This document shows, piece after piece, positions 21,092 to 32,600 of a DNA stretch of 64,000 nt. Location of the stretch: NCBI GenBank assembly GCA_022385755.1, contig MU278349.1:1302001-1366000 (forward strand), in the 5' to 3' direction. This DNA comes from Trametopsis cervina (lineage: Eukaryota > Basidiomycota > Agaricomycetes > Polyporales > Irpicaceae). The notes beneath the pieces are model-generated. The model was not told the DNA's origin and did no database searches. It saw nothing but the letters and a program-made list of their open reading frames with translations. How positions within the stretch are numbered: position 1 is the stretch's first letter; each line of letters begins with the position of its first letter. The position numbers were made by a program, and so were the translations under genes.

Positions 21092-21326
21092 CAGCCGTTT
21101 ACCAAACGATAGACGGAGGCGATGAAACACACACACAGCCGGAATTTGGCTGAGTGAGGCTGAGCGATCAATTTGGCTTCGAAATCAGCTTCTGCCGCTG
21201 CCTGCCGCCCCTACGGACGAATGAGAACGCCCCGATACACGCGAGCACGTGATAATATTCTCACACCGACTGAGTCCGTCTGTGTATGTTTTCATCACGA
21301 CCCGTCTATCGTTTGGTAAACGGCTG
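21092..21326. repeat. Inverted repeat with 25-bp perfect arms
   Basis: The arm 21092-21116 (cagccgtttaccaaacga...) is the exact reverse complement of 21302-21326, with about 185 bases between. Weaker complementarity continues outwards on one side and inwards on the other (acacacacagccgg / gtccgtctgtgtatg). It would fold into a long stem. The structure resembles a foldback or MITE-type element, but no flanking target duplication was identified. Confidence 0.75.
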
Positions 21327-21437
21327 TACCTCCGTTTCCTCCCCAGCGACGCGTCGTTTGTTGGCGGCGAGTGCGCGGTACCCTGGCATTCCCATTCCTC
21401 ATGTGTGGTTCGGCGTGATTACACGGGCCTCCATGGA

Positions 21438-21551
21438 TATTCGACACGTCTGACAAGCTCACTCGACACCGACCGATAATTTCACCCGACAACGCCCGGG
21501 AATTTCACTCGACATCGTCTGACAATATCACTCGACACCGTCCGACCACCT
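21438..21551. repeat. 23-base tandem repeat, five imperfect copies
   Basis: Successive units start at 21438 (22 bases), 21460, 21483, 21506 and 21529. The core is cactcgacaccgtc-gacaa, varying at several sites. It lies in non-coding DNA just right of the inverted repeat. Confidence 0.8.
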
Positions 21552-22101
21552 CGACGACTGCGACCACCGCGCTCCCACCCGCAAATACCACCGGGGTGGT
21601 CACTCACTGTGTGCATCAAACCGTGTCTCAAACCGTTCAAACCTCAAGTACACCATTTCACACGGGCCTGATTAATCAACGTGGTTCGCACTTCCTTTCC
21701 TATTGTGCTTTGATATTTTGCAGTCGTTCTACCGTTTCTTTTTCTCTTTTCTGTTTTTCTCTTATGCACTAAACATAGAATTATTTCTATTGATTATGAA
21801 AGCGAAAGCTTCATGTTGTGATTGTGATAGTGAATTGAAGACAGAAGACCTACAGTATCGCTGTGAACAAGAACAGAAAGCAAAAGTGTGAAGAGAAAAC
21901 CAAGAAATACGAAGAGAGTGACGAAAATTCAACATTACTTTATACGACCGAGCAAAACGAGCGAGAAGCGAACGACGGCATCGATGTCGCCTGAATATTT
22001 TGTGTTCCAAGACTGAAGAGCGTGAAGATGTGCCGCAAGCAGCTTCAGCAACGCGTGTGCGATGTAATAGTGTGCAAGACGAAGTGTGCAAGATTCTTCG
22101 T

Positions 22102-22755
22102 TCATCGCGAGAGCTTCAAGCAGCGCAGAGAAGAGGCAACAGTCTGCCATGCGCCCTTCAAGATATCGTCTAGATGACGCGTAAACTTGCGTGACTGTAT
22201 CAAGAGGAGAGCGTTCAGCGATTGCGTTTTATTGACTTCAGTATTGAGTACGGCGAGGATTTACCTTTGAGACGAGACCCATCCTAAACAGCCTGCTGTA
22301 GCCGTTCTCATCTAAGCCTTGCGTCGTCGATTCGTCTGACGGAAACACGAAGTCTGGGTCGACAGTGAAAGTCGGAGAGAGGCTCTGCAAAAAAGAAGAC
22401 ATCTGAGCTCGCTCAAGCGTTGCGGATCGAGAAAAACGAGAAGCACGCACCAGAAGTTGCGAAGGCCCGATCTCCAGCACTTCCAGCTCATCATCGGTGG
22501 TGTCAGACCCAAGCTCCAGCGGTGATATGGGCTGTTGAGCCCGAGAAGATAAGCGTGAGAGCAGGAAGCAGCAAAGAAACAAGAGGACAGACGCACCTCG
22601 TCCGAATAGTCAGAGTCCGCTGGCATCAACACGCCATGCGACGACGACGGCCAGTAAAGGTACACGTCGTAGTCATATTCTTCGAGTTCGTCGTAGCCAT
22701 AGTTTTGAGTTGGTGGATTGCCTACGAGCCAAAAGTCGCCGTGGCACGGGTACAT
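22102..22755 (-). CDS. Hypothetical acidic protein, unrecognised
   Basis: A consistent four-exon model exists: 22755-22597, 22531-22451, 22384-22265 and 22194-22102, all junctions in phase 0 with good GTGCGT/GTAAAT donors and pyrimidine-rich acceptors, 150 aa. The N-terminal half is rich in Tyr, Asp and Glu (YDELEEYDYDVYLYW), the middle is acidic (SDTTDDELEVLEIG), and the end is basic. I do not recognise any domain. No signal peptide or membrane segment is visible. A reading-frame alternative for the last exon would give a longer helical tail (ending at 21935) but breaks the phase. A TATA-like run lies at 22914-22920. It is a lone gene in a repeat-rich region, so it could be lineage-specific or spurious. 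Confidence 0.45.
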
Positions 22756-22913
22756 GATTGTTTAAGGAGAGTCGTCGCGTCGCCTGGTTGTCGCGTCGTC
22801 GAAACCGTGCTCCTGAGCAGCAGAGCAACGCAGCGCGCGCAGACTTGAGAGCCGTCGCGTGGTGGGGTGGTTAAAAGAGAGATAGGGCCCCATTAGAGCG
22901 AGCATCAGCTGGA

Positions 22914-22920
22914 ATATATA
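22914..22920 (-). promoter_or_regulatory. TATA-like box
   Basis: A TATATAT run about 160 bases upstream of the hypothetical gene starting at 22755, flanked by GC-rich DNA. It is the only evidence for a promoter there. Confidence 0.35.
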
Positions 22921-23770
22921 GATGGGCGGGACGGGGGCTTAGGTCGAGCTACGCGAGGGTCGTTGACCAATAAGGCATCTCATTGGCAGGGAGGGAAGCT
23001 CCCTGACACGGTTGTAGCCGTCGCTTTTCTGGGCGTGTTACGGCATCCACCCTCATTGTCTGTGTTTCTTTGCGCGCGTGCGTCGCGTCCTGGGCCTTCG
23101 CTGGGCGGGTCTCCGAGTCTTGAGCTAAAAGAGGGCGGTGGGGTGACGGATAAGGATGCTTGACTCGTTTCTCAGCGCGCGCCCGAATGTAGAACCGTGT
23201 ATACGCAGCGCGCGAGGCGTTTCCGGTGGACAGATGCGTATACTGACCCCGAGCTTCAGACGTCGACAAGTATGTAGTGCAGTCCCGCCAGGGTGGATTG
23301 AGGCGATGGTCGTACAGTATTCCCTCGACGTCTCTTGTGTCGTATCTTCACTGAGAAAGGCGTACCACAGGTCCAGGCCTGCGCACAGAAGACTGTCGGC
23401 TCGTTCAGTTTTGGACTCCAAGTGCAACTTCTGATCCTCGAAGCTTGCGAATCCTCTGCGTTCTCTCAGACTGGCAAACTGGCTGCACAAAAAGCAAGCG
23501 GATTTGTGCCCCAGATTGATCACTTTGATACCCAAGTCTTCGCCCCGACCCACCGTTCTCGCTACCGCACGTAGACTGTTCGCTATGGCACGGTCACGAA
23601 GCATGTCACGCGTGCGTGACATACGTGACATAGTGGGTGACCGTGACTGGCCAACAGCCCCGATAGCCAATTCGCAAGAATCACTGGGTGAACGGCTAGG
23701 GATCTGTGGAAAAATAGGAGATGAGCCTACGAGCCTTTGCAGCAGTGGAAAGTGCACCAACGATGAAATT
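22921..23770. other. Interval with long minus-strand frame of unknown status
   Basis: A 248-codon open frame at complement 23125-23871 overlaps this stretch. It begins inside the decayed gene described next. Parts read like protein (ERADSLLCAGLDLWYAFL) but no domain is recognised. The frame also reads through the nested palindrome at 23589-23645. I do not call it a gene. Confidence 0.35.
23589..23645. repeat. Nested palindrome
   Basis: Outer arms cacggtcac (23589-23597) and gtgaccgtg (23637-23645) enclose a perfect inner hairpin, atgtcacgc-gt-gcgtgacat (23603-23622), plus one more gtgaca copy. It would form a cruciform or an RNA stem. The function is unknown. Confidence 0.7.
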
Positions 23771-23771
23771 T

Positions 23772-25370
23772 TACTGGACCTCTTGAAGATGTGGCCACAC
23801 CGGCTGGTCTGAATCTGCCCCGTAAACCTCGTTGAGATCGTGGCGAATATAGAGGCCAGCAATCGAGGCATGCGCTGCTACAAGCCCTTCATCCCCGAAG
23901 TCAATCCAATTTCGTTGTGAACGCCGTTGCCGAGTTGTCTTCCCCACGTCTGCTATTTTCACCATTGTCGAAGGACAGAATCCTGCAACGTTAGGCGTCG
24001 CTGAACGGATGGAGTACAAACTCTTCGCAAATAGCATTGCAAAACTTCTTCAAGGCGAGCTGCAGGAAATGAAGGCGAACGGACCGCTATCATGTCCACT
24101 GCTGTCCTAAGTTTCCGCGAACATATCAGCATGAAACAAGACGTCTAAGCAACCTACCTGGTCGTTTCTTGCGCACAAACCCTGTCTATGCCCATTCTTC
24201 CTCGCCACCTCAAGTCTCATGACGATGCAGCCAAACAGCACCCGATGGCCACCCGCTGCTCCCGCCCGTGTACTACAATCGAAGATAACTTGCGCCCTTC
24301 CATCGATCCAGATTCGAGACGGTTGAGACGTATTGACCAAGTGTCGCACAAGAGGACTGGGAGAATACAGACCGACTTTCAAGTATCTTTCCTATGCGGC
24401 TCTCAGTATACCCTCCAACAGGGGTGCCCATGGAAGACCTGAGTAGTCCAGACCAGACCAGAAGAATACCGAGAGGCGCATTACACCAGAATCAAGAAGA
24501 CCAGTAAAAGACGAAGATGGTGATGACTGTGTGAAAGATTCAGTCGTGCGCAAGAGGTCTCCGGAGTTCGCAGGCGACAAAGGTTGTATCTGGCGCACAA
24601 AACACGCGACGTTCACTCCAGGCAGTTTGGAGCGCTGGATTCCAACGAGGTCATCTTGTATCGCAGCAACGGCACCAGCATATACTAGGAGCTCAGTCGT
24701 CGTCGCAGTCGTCAGTGCATGCAGAAGGATTTGTGCGTAGAGGAGGTCGATCGGCGAACTCAGATACGGTTCGACGATTTCGATCGAGCGGTTCGAATCC
24801 CGCCATCTCAAACCCCGACGCCTCGATAGCCCGTTCCACCAATAGCTCATGTTCTACAGCAAGCCTCGTCTCTATTCTCTTCCTCTGATTTTCAGTCAAA
24901 TACGCTAACTGCGAGGCCGACCTCTCGCATCCGCAAGAGCGTACTCAGGGAAAGACGCCACCGAGCACTCGCGCACTCGCGAAACCCCACAATCCTTGCA
25001 TCAATAATTCTGGCAACCCCGACCGATACATATGCATTTTGTCAAGTGTCGGTGCCACTTCACCCTGGACGACCCGTGTGAACCCCTCTGTCGCAATATA
25101 GTTTGTCCTCGAAGATTCTCTGATGACTTCAGTTTGATATGTGAGAATCTCGAACGGCGACGTTGTCTCCTTCAGTAACTACCGTGTAATGAGCTGAATC
25201 TACAGGACACGCGGTCATACGCATTACCGGCGGGGATTTCTTAAACTGCGTACATACGTCAGGCAGGTGCCGCATTTTGACTTTTTCCACGTCTTTCACT
25301 CTATCGCGGCCTGATGAATATCTGACAGCAGATCGCCGTGACCGAGATTCTTTTTCCTTGCAGAGATCAA
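23772..25370 (-). pseudogene. Unrecognised gene, probably decaying (several frame breaks)
   Basis: Coding-like sequence runs leftwards from about 25370. A first stretch ends MRHLPDVCTQFKKSPP before a clean 53-base GT-AG intron (about 25190-25242). An exon of more than 80 codons follows with LLKETTSPFEIL, TNYIATEGFTRVVQGEVAP and LLMQGLWGFASARVLGGVFP. Continuity then needs a frame change near 24910 (to LTENQRKRIETRLAVEHELL) and again near 24815 (to LRWRDSNRSIEIVEPYL and DLLYAQILLHALTTATTTE). Further pieces occur at 24107-24382 and 23772-24037 (NWIDFGDEGLVAAHASIAGL). I recognise no family. Frame breaks could be missed introns or sequencing errors rather than decay. No start or stop can be assigned with confidence. 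Confidence 0.4.
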
Positions 25371-26283
25371 TCTGCCACCTAGTTCACACTACAGATGCAT
25401 CTGTATGTGCTCGAGTCTTCTCTGTTGTCATCTAGCCTAATCCTCTCGCCCTTTAGGATATTTTTGCACAGCGATTACAGATAGATTGGCATGGTTTACC
25501 ACAACTGTGGAACCCACAAGGCACAGTACCACCTGGATACGGCTCCGCGGGCGTAGAACTTTGGCTGCTGCAGTCACAAAGTCGCAGATAAACTTTCCCT
25601 ATGAAACACTCGACGACTGGTCCCATTCAGGAGACCGGCGCAAAGACGGCCGACAGCGCCACCTCGAATGAGAGAACGGGTTCGAACCCCTATCAGTGCA
25701 AACCTTATAGCGGTTTTGTATCCACGCAAGTCCTCCGAATTGCGATCAGCTGGCTGTACCACAGACTTCGAGATGAACAGCGACGTTCTCGATAGAAACA
25801 GGGAACGCATGACAAGACCCAACTGATATCAGGCAGACAGTGCATAGCGAGCGTGACCTCAGCGTCGGAGATTGCTACCAAAGGCGTGTCAGACGGTGTG
25901 AATAATGTGCGACGTTTTTAGGGCGCAGCGACTTCTGGCGTAGTGGTACACATGCACTAGGACAACTAGAAATAGACGGGTTCCTCCAAGTTTACGTGTA
26001 CAGATCAGTGGACCTCCGAGTGCGATTTTGCTCACTGTACTGGTATTAAATCAACGTGATTTCTCCTATCAAAGTGTGATAGCGAGTAAGATTTCACTGA
26101 CCTGACTATGGCCAGCTGTCAATACACCGCTTGCCTAATTCTGTGTGATCGTGTCTGGTCACGTGCCCAGTGTCACTTCTCTGCGGCGTCCGATCTTTTC
26201 TCTTCAGATAATGAGATCTATCCTGACTTTCAAATCATAGGTTGTGCTGAAGTCCGGCTGCTACAACTTTTGATTCCTTCAAG
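25371..26283. other. Interval upstream of ELP2 without a supported gene
   Basis: Short frames only. A tRNA-like GGTTCGAACCC box at about 25680 has no cloverleaf around it. The right end is presumably the ELP2 promoter. Confidence 0.5.
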
Positions 26284-29200
26284 ATGGAAGGAGACACAGT
26301 CAAAACAGCTTACATTTCGGCAGCAACGAATAGATTCCCGTACGCAGCGGCTGCGCGAAATTCATTGATTGCTTTCGCGTCCTCAACGTATGTTGCGTTA
26401 TGGAACACAGAGGTCGGTATTTCGCTTCGTAAAATTGAAGTGAGGAAGGCTGATTACGTGTATGTATAGGACGAATATGACGCTGGTGCTCATTGCACAC
26501 TACCAGGCCACGAAGGAACAGTGACCGGGTTGAGGTTTATCAACGATGGCCTACTCCTTAGTGCAGATGACAGAGGACTCATCGTTCTGTGGCGGAACAA
26601 AGATCAAAAGGTAGGGCTAGGTCTCCATTGTATCTGTATCATTCTAAATCGCGCGAACTCAGTGGCTCAAAGTCACGAGCATACAAGCACATAGCAAGGC
26701 TATTACTGCCATTGCGGTATATGGCGAGACAATCGTCACAGGAGCCTCTGATTCTCTCGCAAAAATATGGAAGGTGACTCCTAATGGTAAACATTTTTCG
26801 AGCATTTTCGTGCTCCCGTTTCTCAATTCATTATCCTAATATGACTGCTCTAGGCGAGATTTCCGAGCTTCAGACTATCAATCTGAAGAACCGATATCCT
26901 CTCTCAATTGACATCTCCCGGCTGCCGTGTTCGCAAGGTAAGCGATGAGCTGCTGCACTCCACATTCTTTCAACTTATATCAAATATAGCGTTGATACTC
27001 GCTGTGGGCGGGACCGATCGAAGTATACAGATATGGACCCGCTCCGATCAAGAGGTACACCACTCTTTGAAGTGATTCTTTTTGATGTTTCCTGATGAAG
27101 CCCTTCTTTGTAGTTTGTATCGTCCGCCTCCTTGTCAGGACATGAAGACTGGGTGAAGACACTCGCGTTCCGACAACTTGAGCTCGAGGATGAGAACGTG
27201 CTGGTGCTCGCCTCGGGTTCACAAGACTCCACGATCCGTTTGTGGAACATCGAGCCATATTATAAGCAAACGGCTGCTTCTGCCACGTATGAATCAGTGA
27301 ATGCCCTCAGCGATGATTTGTTAGACGCGTTTGAAGCATCACTTGGGGACCTTGCGGATGCGGAAGAGGGTGGACGCCAAATATCACTCAAGAGGCACGT
27401 CCTGACTGTTAGAAACAGTGAGCAGAGGTTAGTGATTCCCTCAATGGTTTCGACATTCCGGCTCAGTTTTCGCGAGAAAGTCAGCAGCAGTTCACTATTA
27501 CATTTGACGCACTGCTCGTTGGCCACGAGGCCGGAGTGACAAGCCTGTCCTGGAGGCCTTCCTCATCTGCCTACCCTGAACCTACTCTCCTCTCAACCTC
27601 TACAGATTCTTCACTGATTCTCTGGTCTCCGTCTACAATACTTGGGTCTTCTCAAGACACAAACACAACGTTGTGGATCAATAGACACCGCTTCGGAGAT
27701 ATCGGTGGTCAGCGCTTGGGTGGCTTCGTCCTCGGTCTGTGGAGTGGAAAAGGCAAAGAAGCACTGGGATGTGGATGGAGTGGAGGCTGGAGACGATGGC
27801 GTTGTACGTCCACTACTGACGATTCGTCCTCGATAGAAGATTGGCAGGAGGTAGGTGCAATTGGCGGGCACAGTGGTCCTGTAAAAAGCCTAGCTTGGAG
27901 CCCTGGGGGTGAATACTTGATCTCCATAGGGTATGTAACCACTGAACATTATATGTGTTGACTTCCCCTGACCAGTTCTCGCAGTCTCGATCAGACTACC
28001 CGAATACACGGAGATGTTCATCTAGCAGACGCGGGTGTCAAGGTTTGGCACGAACTCAGTCGCCCTCAAGTTCACGGCTACGATTTACTCGATGCTGCAT
28101 TCCTTGATCCCCTCAAGTTCGTCAGTATCGCAGACGAAAAGGTTGCTCGTGTATTTGAAGCGCCGCGGGAGTTCGTCGATACCGTGAAGAATCTTCAGGG
28201 GGCACAAGTGTCCACCGATGCAGTGAGCACTGTCAGCCACGCATCAGGATGCCTCACTCACATTCCCCATAGTCGGAAAGACCGCGGGCAGCCACTGTGC
28301 CTCCTCTTGGCCTATCAAACAAGGCTGTCAGCGATGGTGAGTCAGCCCTGTGTCTTGTGTACTAGCCGAGCTTATCAATGTCTGACATAGCGAGCCCCCA
28401 AACTGCCTATGATATCGAACGAACGGAGCGTTGTCCCTTTGAGGGTGAACTGGCTGCATTTACATTATGGCCAGAAATTGATAAGGTTTTCGGGCACGGA
28501 TACGAGGTATGAATAACGATTGATCTCGGTACGCATCTAATTACTTGCTAGTCGATTACTTTAGCGGTTTCCTCGAGTAAACGGCACGCTGCAACTGCGT
28601 GTAAAGCGACCACAGCTGACCATGCCGTTGTCCGAGTATACAACACGACAAACTGGCAACCATTTGGAGCACCACTCGCAGGACATAGTCTGACAGTAAC
28701 CGGGGTGGCATTCAGCCCCGATGACAAACATGTAGTCACGGTCTCGCGAGATCGCTCATGGCGACTATTTCGAGCGAACGATTCTGGCGGTGAGCTCAAA
28801 TGTCCCCGGATCCCGGGGGTGAACACTGACAATAAGTTAGATGGGTTCGTGCCCGTAGCTGCTGATAAGTCGCATGCCCGGATCATATGGGACTGCTGTT
28901 GGGCAAATGAAGGGGATGTTTTCGCGACGGCCTCTCGAGATAAAACCGTAAGTGAGAAATGGCGATACGGCAAGGCTATAACTCAATGTCCGTGGCAGGT
29001 GAAAATATGGCACATACGGAACCTGGAGGGATCATCAAAATGGTCTCCTGAAGCGACGCTCAAGCTTCCAGAAGCTGCCACAGCAGTTGCGTTTACATCT
29101 GAAGCTGATCATGATAGGTGCGTGTGTATGTTGTCAAATACCCGAAGACACCCCTGATTGACCACGCTGAGGCAGGCGGTACCTGGCGGTTGGGCTGGAA

Positions 29201-29451
29201 TCTGGGGAGATCGTTATGTATTCCAACGAGCCGTCGTCCCCAACGAAGTGGCGAGAGGACCTGCAAATTTCTTCACAGTACGTAACACTCTAACGCAAGT
29301 AGGCCTTATCTCACCTCGTGTCAGATTTGCACATACCGGTCAAATTCACCGGCTGGCGTGGAGGCCCGGCCAATCAGGACCAACTAGACAGCTGGCGAGT
29401 TGTAGCGAAGACGGTGCATTGAAGGTATTAGAGGTCCATATCAAGAAATAA
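26284..29451 (+). CDS. ELP2: Elongator complex subunit ELP2 (WD40 protein)
   Basis: Fourteen exons: 26284-26412, 26470-26610, 26663-26786, 26854-26937, 26990-27054, 27114-27427, 27481-27930, 27985-28222, 28273-28336, 28391-28506, 28552-28947, 28999-29117, 29176-29277 and 29325-29451, 822 aa. ELP2 is the double seven-bladed propeller that scaffolds the ELP1-ELP2-ELP3 lobe of Elongator, which modifies wobble uridines of tRNA. Seen: WD repeats such as GHEGTVTGLRF and GHEDWVKTLAF. Also seen are the ELP2-specific block WINRHRFGDIGGQRLGGF, then GGHSGPVKSLAWSPGGEYLIS, TTRIHG, WHELSRPQVHGYD, ATVPPLGLSNKA, LWPEIDKVFGHGYE and the C-terminal LASCSEDGALKVLEV. The acceptor at 27480 is aaag, chosen by phase. 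The length matches the family. Confidence 0.95.
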
Positions 29452-29699
29452 TCAATGGACAGCAGGTTGTATAGATCAGATGACAGAGAAGCTATGAGTA
29501 TACAGTGTGCAAAGACAGGGCCCGTGCCCAGCTCGCGATAGGGAAACATTCGGTAGGATGTGGGTAAGAGGGGTATAACACAGTGAAGTACGTATCGCGC
29601 GTCTTGACGTAAAAGCAAGCAACTAGCAGAGTAACGACATAAACAGAACGGAAAGCAGGCAATAGGGATACAAAGGTTTAGGGAACATGAACCATCGGG

Positions 29700-32600
29700 C
29701 TAGACAATGTCACGGAGGCTGACCGGGACTTCGGGCTTAGGGTAGAACAGTGTTAGTCGTCAGACAGTGAGTTGAACTATCAAGGGAACTCACGCATTTA
29801 ATCCTGAGAACGGGTACCATCAGTAAGGTCGTCGGCCGGGCGGTATAGACAGGACTCACTTGTAAAAGCACTCTATGGAGCGTAACATTTCGACGTCGCC
29901 ACCGGTAGCGGTGACGAAGTTGATTACGACTCCGGCACGAGAATAATTGGATGCCATAGCGGGAGCAACTCTGATAAAGCTACGGTCAGCGCTGAAACAA
30001 TAGGACTGACAAATAAGTTAGCTTACCTGTGAGCATATTCTTCCACAGCTTTTGGCAAATCTGATGGGGTATCGGTTATTATATGTGAGGCGGCCACAAT
30101 GCAATGCATACCATAGTTGATGACAAGCGGCACCTGCTGGACGTCAGGAGCCTTCACTACCACATCGTAAACGAGCAGGACTTTGGTTGATGGCGGGCGC
30201 ATTAGGCCATCTGAGGGATTGCGGAATTTGTTGAGAGCGGCAAGTTTTGTACCGGCATTCATATCGCTATGCTGGTGGGATGTAAGCCATCAGGTTCAAG
30301 ACATCGGCAGTTAACTGTCGTACCAAGGGAACCACCTCCATGCCACGGGTGCTCAGTTTATACATGACGGCCTCCAAAGCCGTGCTACCGCCGACGTGGA
30401 TAATTGCATGGGACACGCCCAAGTCATCGAAGAGGTCAGCAAGGGCATCCAGTTTCCACTCGCGAGCCTGTGTCGTCTCTGCGCTCGATGTGGCACCGCG
30501 ACCCGATCCGATTATTCCCAAACCCTGCTGTGGCAGAGACGTGTCTGCTCTACCACCGCCTGCCGTGAACGCCAAGTAGAGGTAGAATTGGCGTAAGCCA
30601 CGAGCTCCTGACCCGCTGTCTGAATGCGTAACGTTGCCATCCCGGCGCACTAGAACGCGAACCGGTTCCCTCAGTTGGATCGTCGTCGCAAGGTTGAGGA
30701 CGTCCTGTGGAACGGTATTCGAGAAGAGAGCTGTTTGACGATCGGCGGTTTGCGAAGCACCAGGGTTATCAAGCGAAGGAGAAGAGCCAATTGTAGAGAG
30801 TCTTCTATTCAAGCTCAAAGTTGAAGGGTTGAGTGACGAGGAAGACCCGTTGCCGTCAATGACGGAATACAGAGAGTGTCCGTTTCCGTTCGCGTTCGGC
30901 GTTCCCGGAGAAAGCGTGCGCGAACGAGGAGGAGGTAGCAGCTTGACGATAGTGAAGACGAAGTCTTGCAGATTGCGCGCAATCAACTGATCAACTTCGT
31001 CCAGAACCAAGAACCGAACTTCGGCCCCGGAGATCCCTCCGGGGCTGGTGAACAGCGCATGGAGCTTTTGAGGGGTGCCGCAGAGGATGTGGGGCATGTT
31101 CTGATGCAAAAGACGAAGTTCCTGACCGAGTTCGCTATTGGCCGATGTCGCACCGACGCCCAGCGCGGATCGTACACCTATAGGACCTCCGAGGTCACGA
31201 ATCATCCTCTGCGCCTGAGTAGCCTGGTCCACTGTGGTCGATATCATTATCACTAACGGCCCGCGCAGAGGGACGCGGGGAGCGGCGTGCGTGAGGGCGA
31301 TGTGGATAGCCGGAATAACATATGCTGCAATTCGTTCCTGCGTTGGTGGCGCTTGTGCAATGATGTCGGCACCCCGGAGGAGGAAGGGCAGAGCACGCTG
31401 CTGAATCTTGTTCGGCGGTCCCACACTGTGTGTTACATATATTTCAGTACCACCACCATCAGCTAAAGATTAGATGGATCGAACTTACCCAAAAGTACTC
31501 AACGAACGTAAGAGATCAGGTGCAAGAGCCAATTGATCCCATTTAGAGATCACTGGCCCACTCTCACGAGACGATGTCGACATAGCCTCCGTCTGCCAAA
31601 GATGTCAGACGTCAGATAACATTAGGTCACAAGAAAACTCACTGCCACTGAGTCTCTGCGCATCATTCCAGTCACTGAACGCCGTTTATCACGGAAGGCA
31701 GAGTCAGGCCGACCCATACTCCCATTGGGCGAGTCATTGGAGGCTCGCATTGCGAGATCCAATGCGCCAGCAGACCATGTACGATTCGGCGGACCAGGAA
31801 CGCGAGGCGAAGGTCGACTGGGAATGCCGTGTCCAAGTACGCCAGGACCTGTCCCAGGTGGGACAAGGCTGCCTCTGGGGGCCAGGTCGCCTGGTGATAA
31901 GGTTTGAGCAAGAGATTGAGATGGATGTCCGTTGGCCTGCTGCATAGCAAGTAACTGATCGACAGATGTAGAGAGCGAAGTCAGCCTGTGGGAGATGAGG
32001 GACATGTCGTCAGGAGGGCCTGTTTGGTTAGGAGGGATGTTTCCTATGATTGAGCCGCGAGGCCCACTGAATCCGTTGAGGTTCGGGGCAGAGAACGATG
32101 GGGCTGATGAGGGAGCGAAAGGATTACTAAACTCTGGCACCGCGGGAGTGGTTGCGCCCAACGTCCTGTCCACCAATAAATCCACCTTGCGAGTTACGTC
32201 TACAAGATCCCGCTGTATATCTCGCGCTGTTGCCTCATACCGTTCTAAGCGGCCGAACAGCTCGTGGATGAGCGGCGATGACTTCAACTGTGTCTCAAAA
32301 CTTGCTGACAGCTCAAGGCTGGGTGTGAACATACTCCCCGAGCCCAACGACGAGGCCGGAGAGGAGGAGAGAAAATGATTGTTGGCTCCTCCAAACGAGG
32401 AGGTTCTCGAGCTGATCTCCGTCGCAACGGGCGGAGTGTTCAGCCTGTCTCTTGCTCGACCCATCACGCTGGTGTAGTGCCCGTTGAGATGTTGTAAGCC
32501 ATTGGTCATTACGGGGCGTGCGGTATCTTCGTGGTCTTGGGGCACCTCTGGAATAGCAGACATGCTTGATTCCCTTGCGAGCTGCCGCTGCAGGTTGGGG

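Larger units (their letters stand above)
20071..22100. other. Gene-poor, repeat-bearing interval
   Basis: Two kilobases without a supported gene. It holds the 25-bp perfect inverted repeat (21092-21116 / 21302-21326) and a five-unit 23-base tandem repeat (21438-21551). It is more AT-rich than the gene blocks on either side. Short frames, including a 72-codon frame just inside the left edge of the next gene model, show no domain. Confidence 0.6.

Noticed and set aside
21438..21551. Possible CRISPR-like array
   Set aside because: Units are contiguous without spacers and the genome is eukaryotic; it is a plain tandem repeat.
21935..22150. Alternative last exon for the hypothetical gene at 22.1-22.8 kb
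   Set aside because: The 71-codon frame reads well but cannot be joined in phase to the preceding exon with the available splice sites.
24783..24800. tRNA-like GGTTCGAATCCCGCC box
   Set aside because: The T stem is one base short and no D arm or acceptor stem can be folded upstream.
25676..25690. tRNA-like GGGTTCGAACCC box
   Set aside because: Stem of only three pairs and no cloverleaf around it; probably a chance palindrome.
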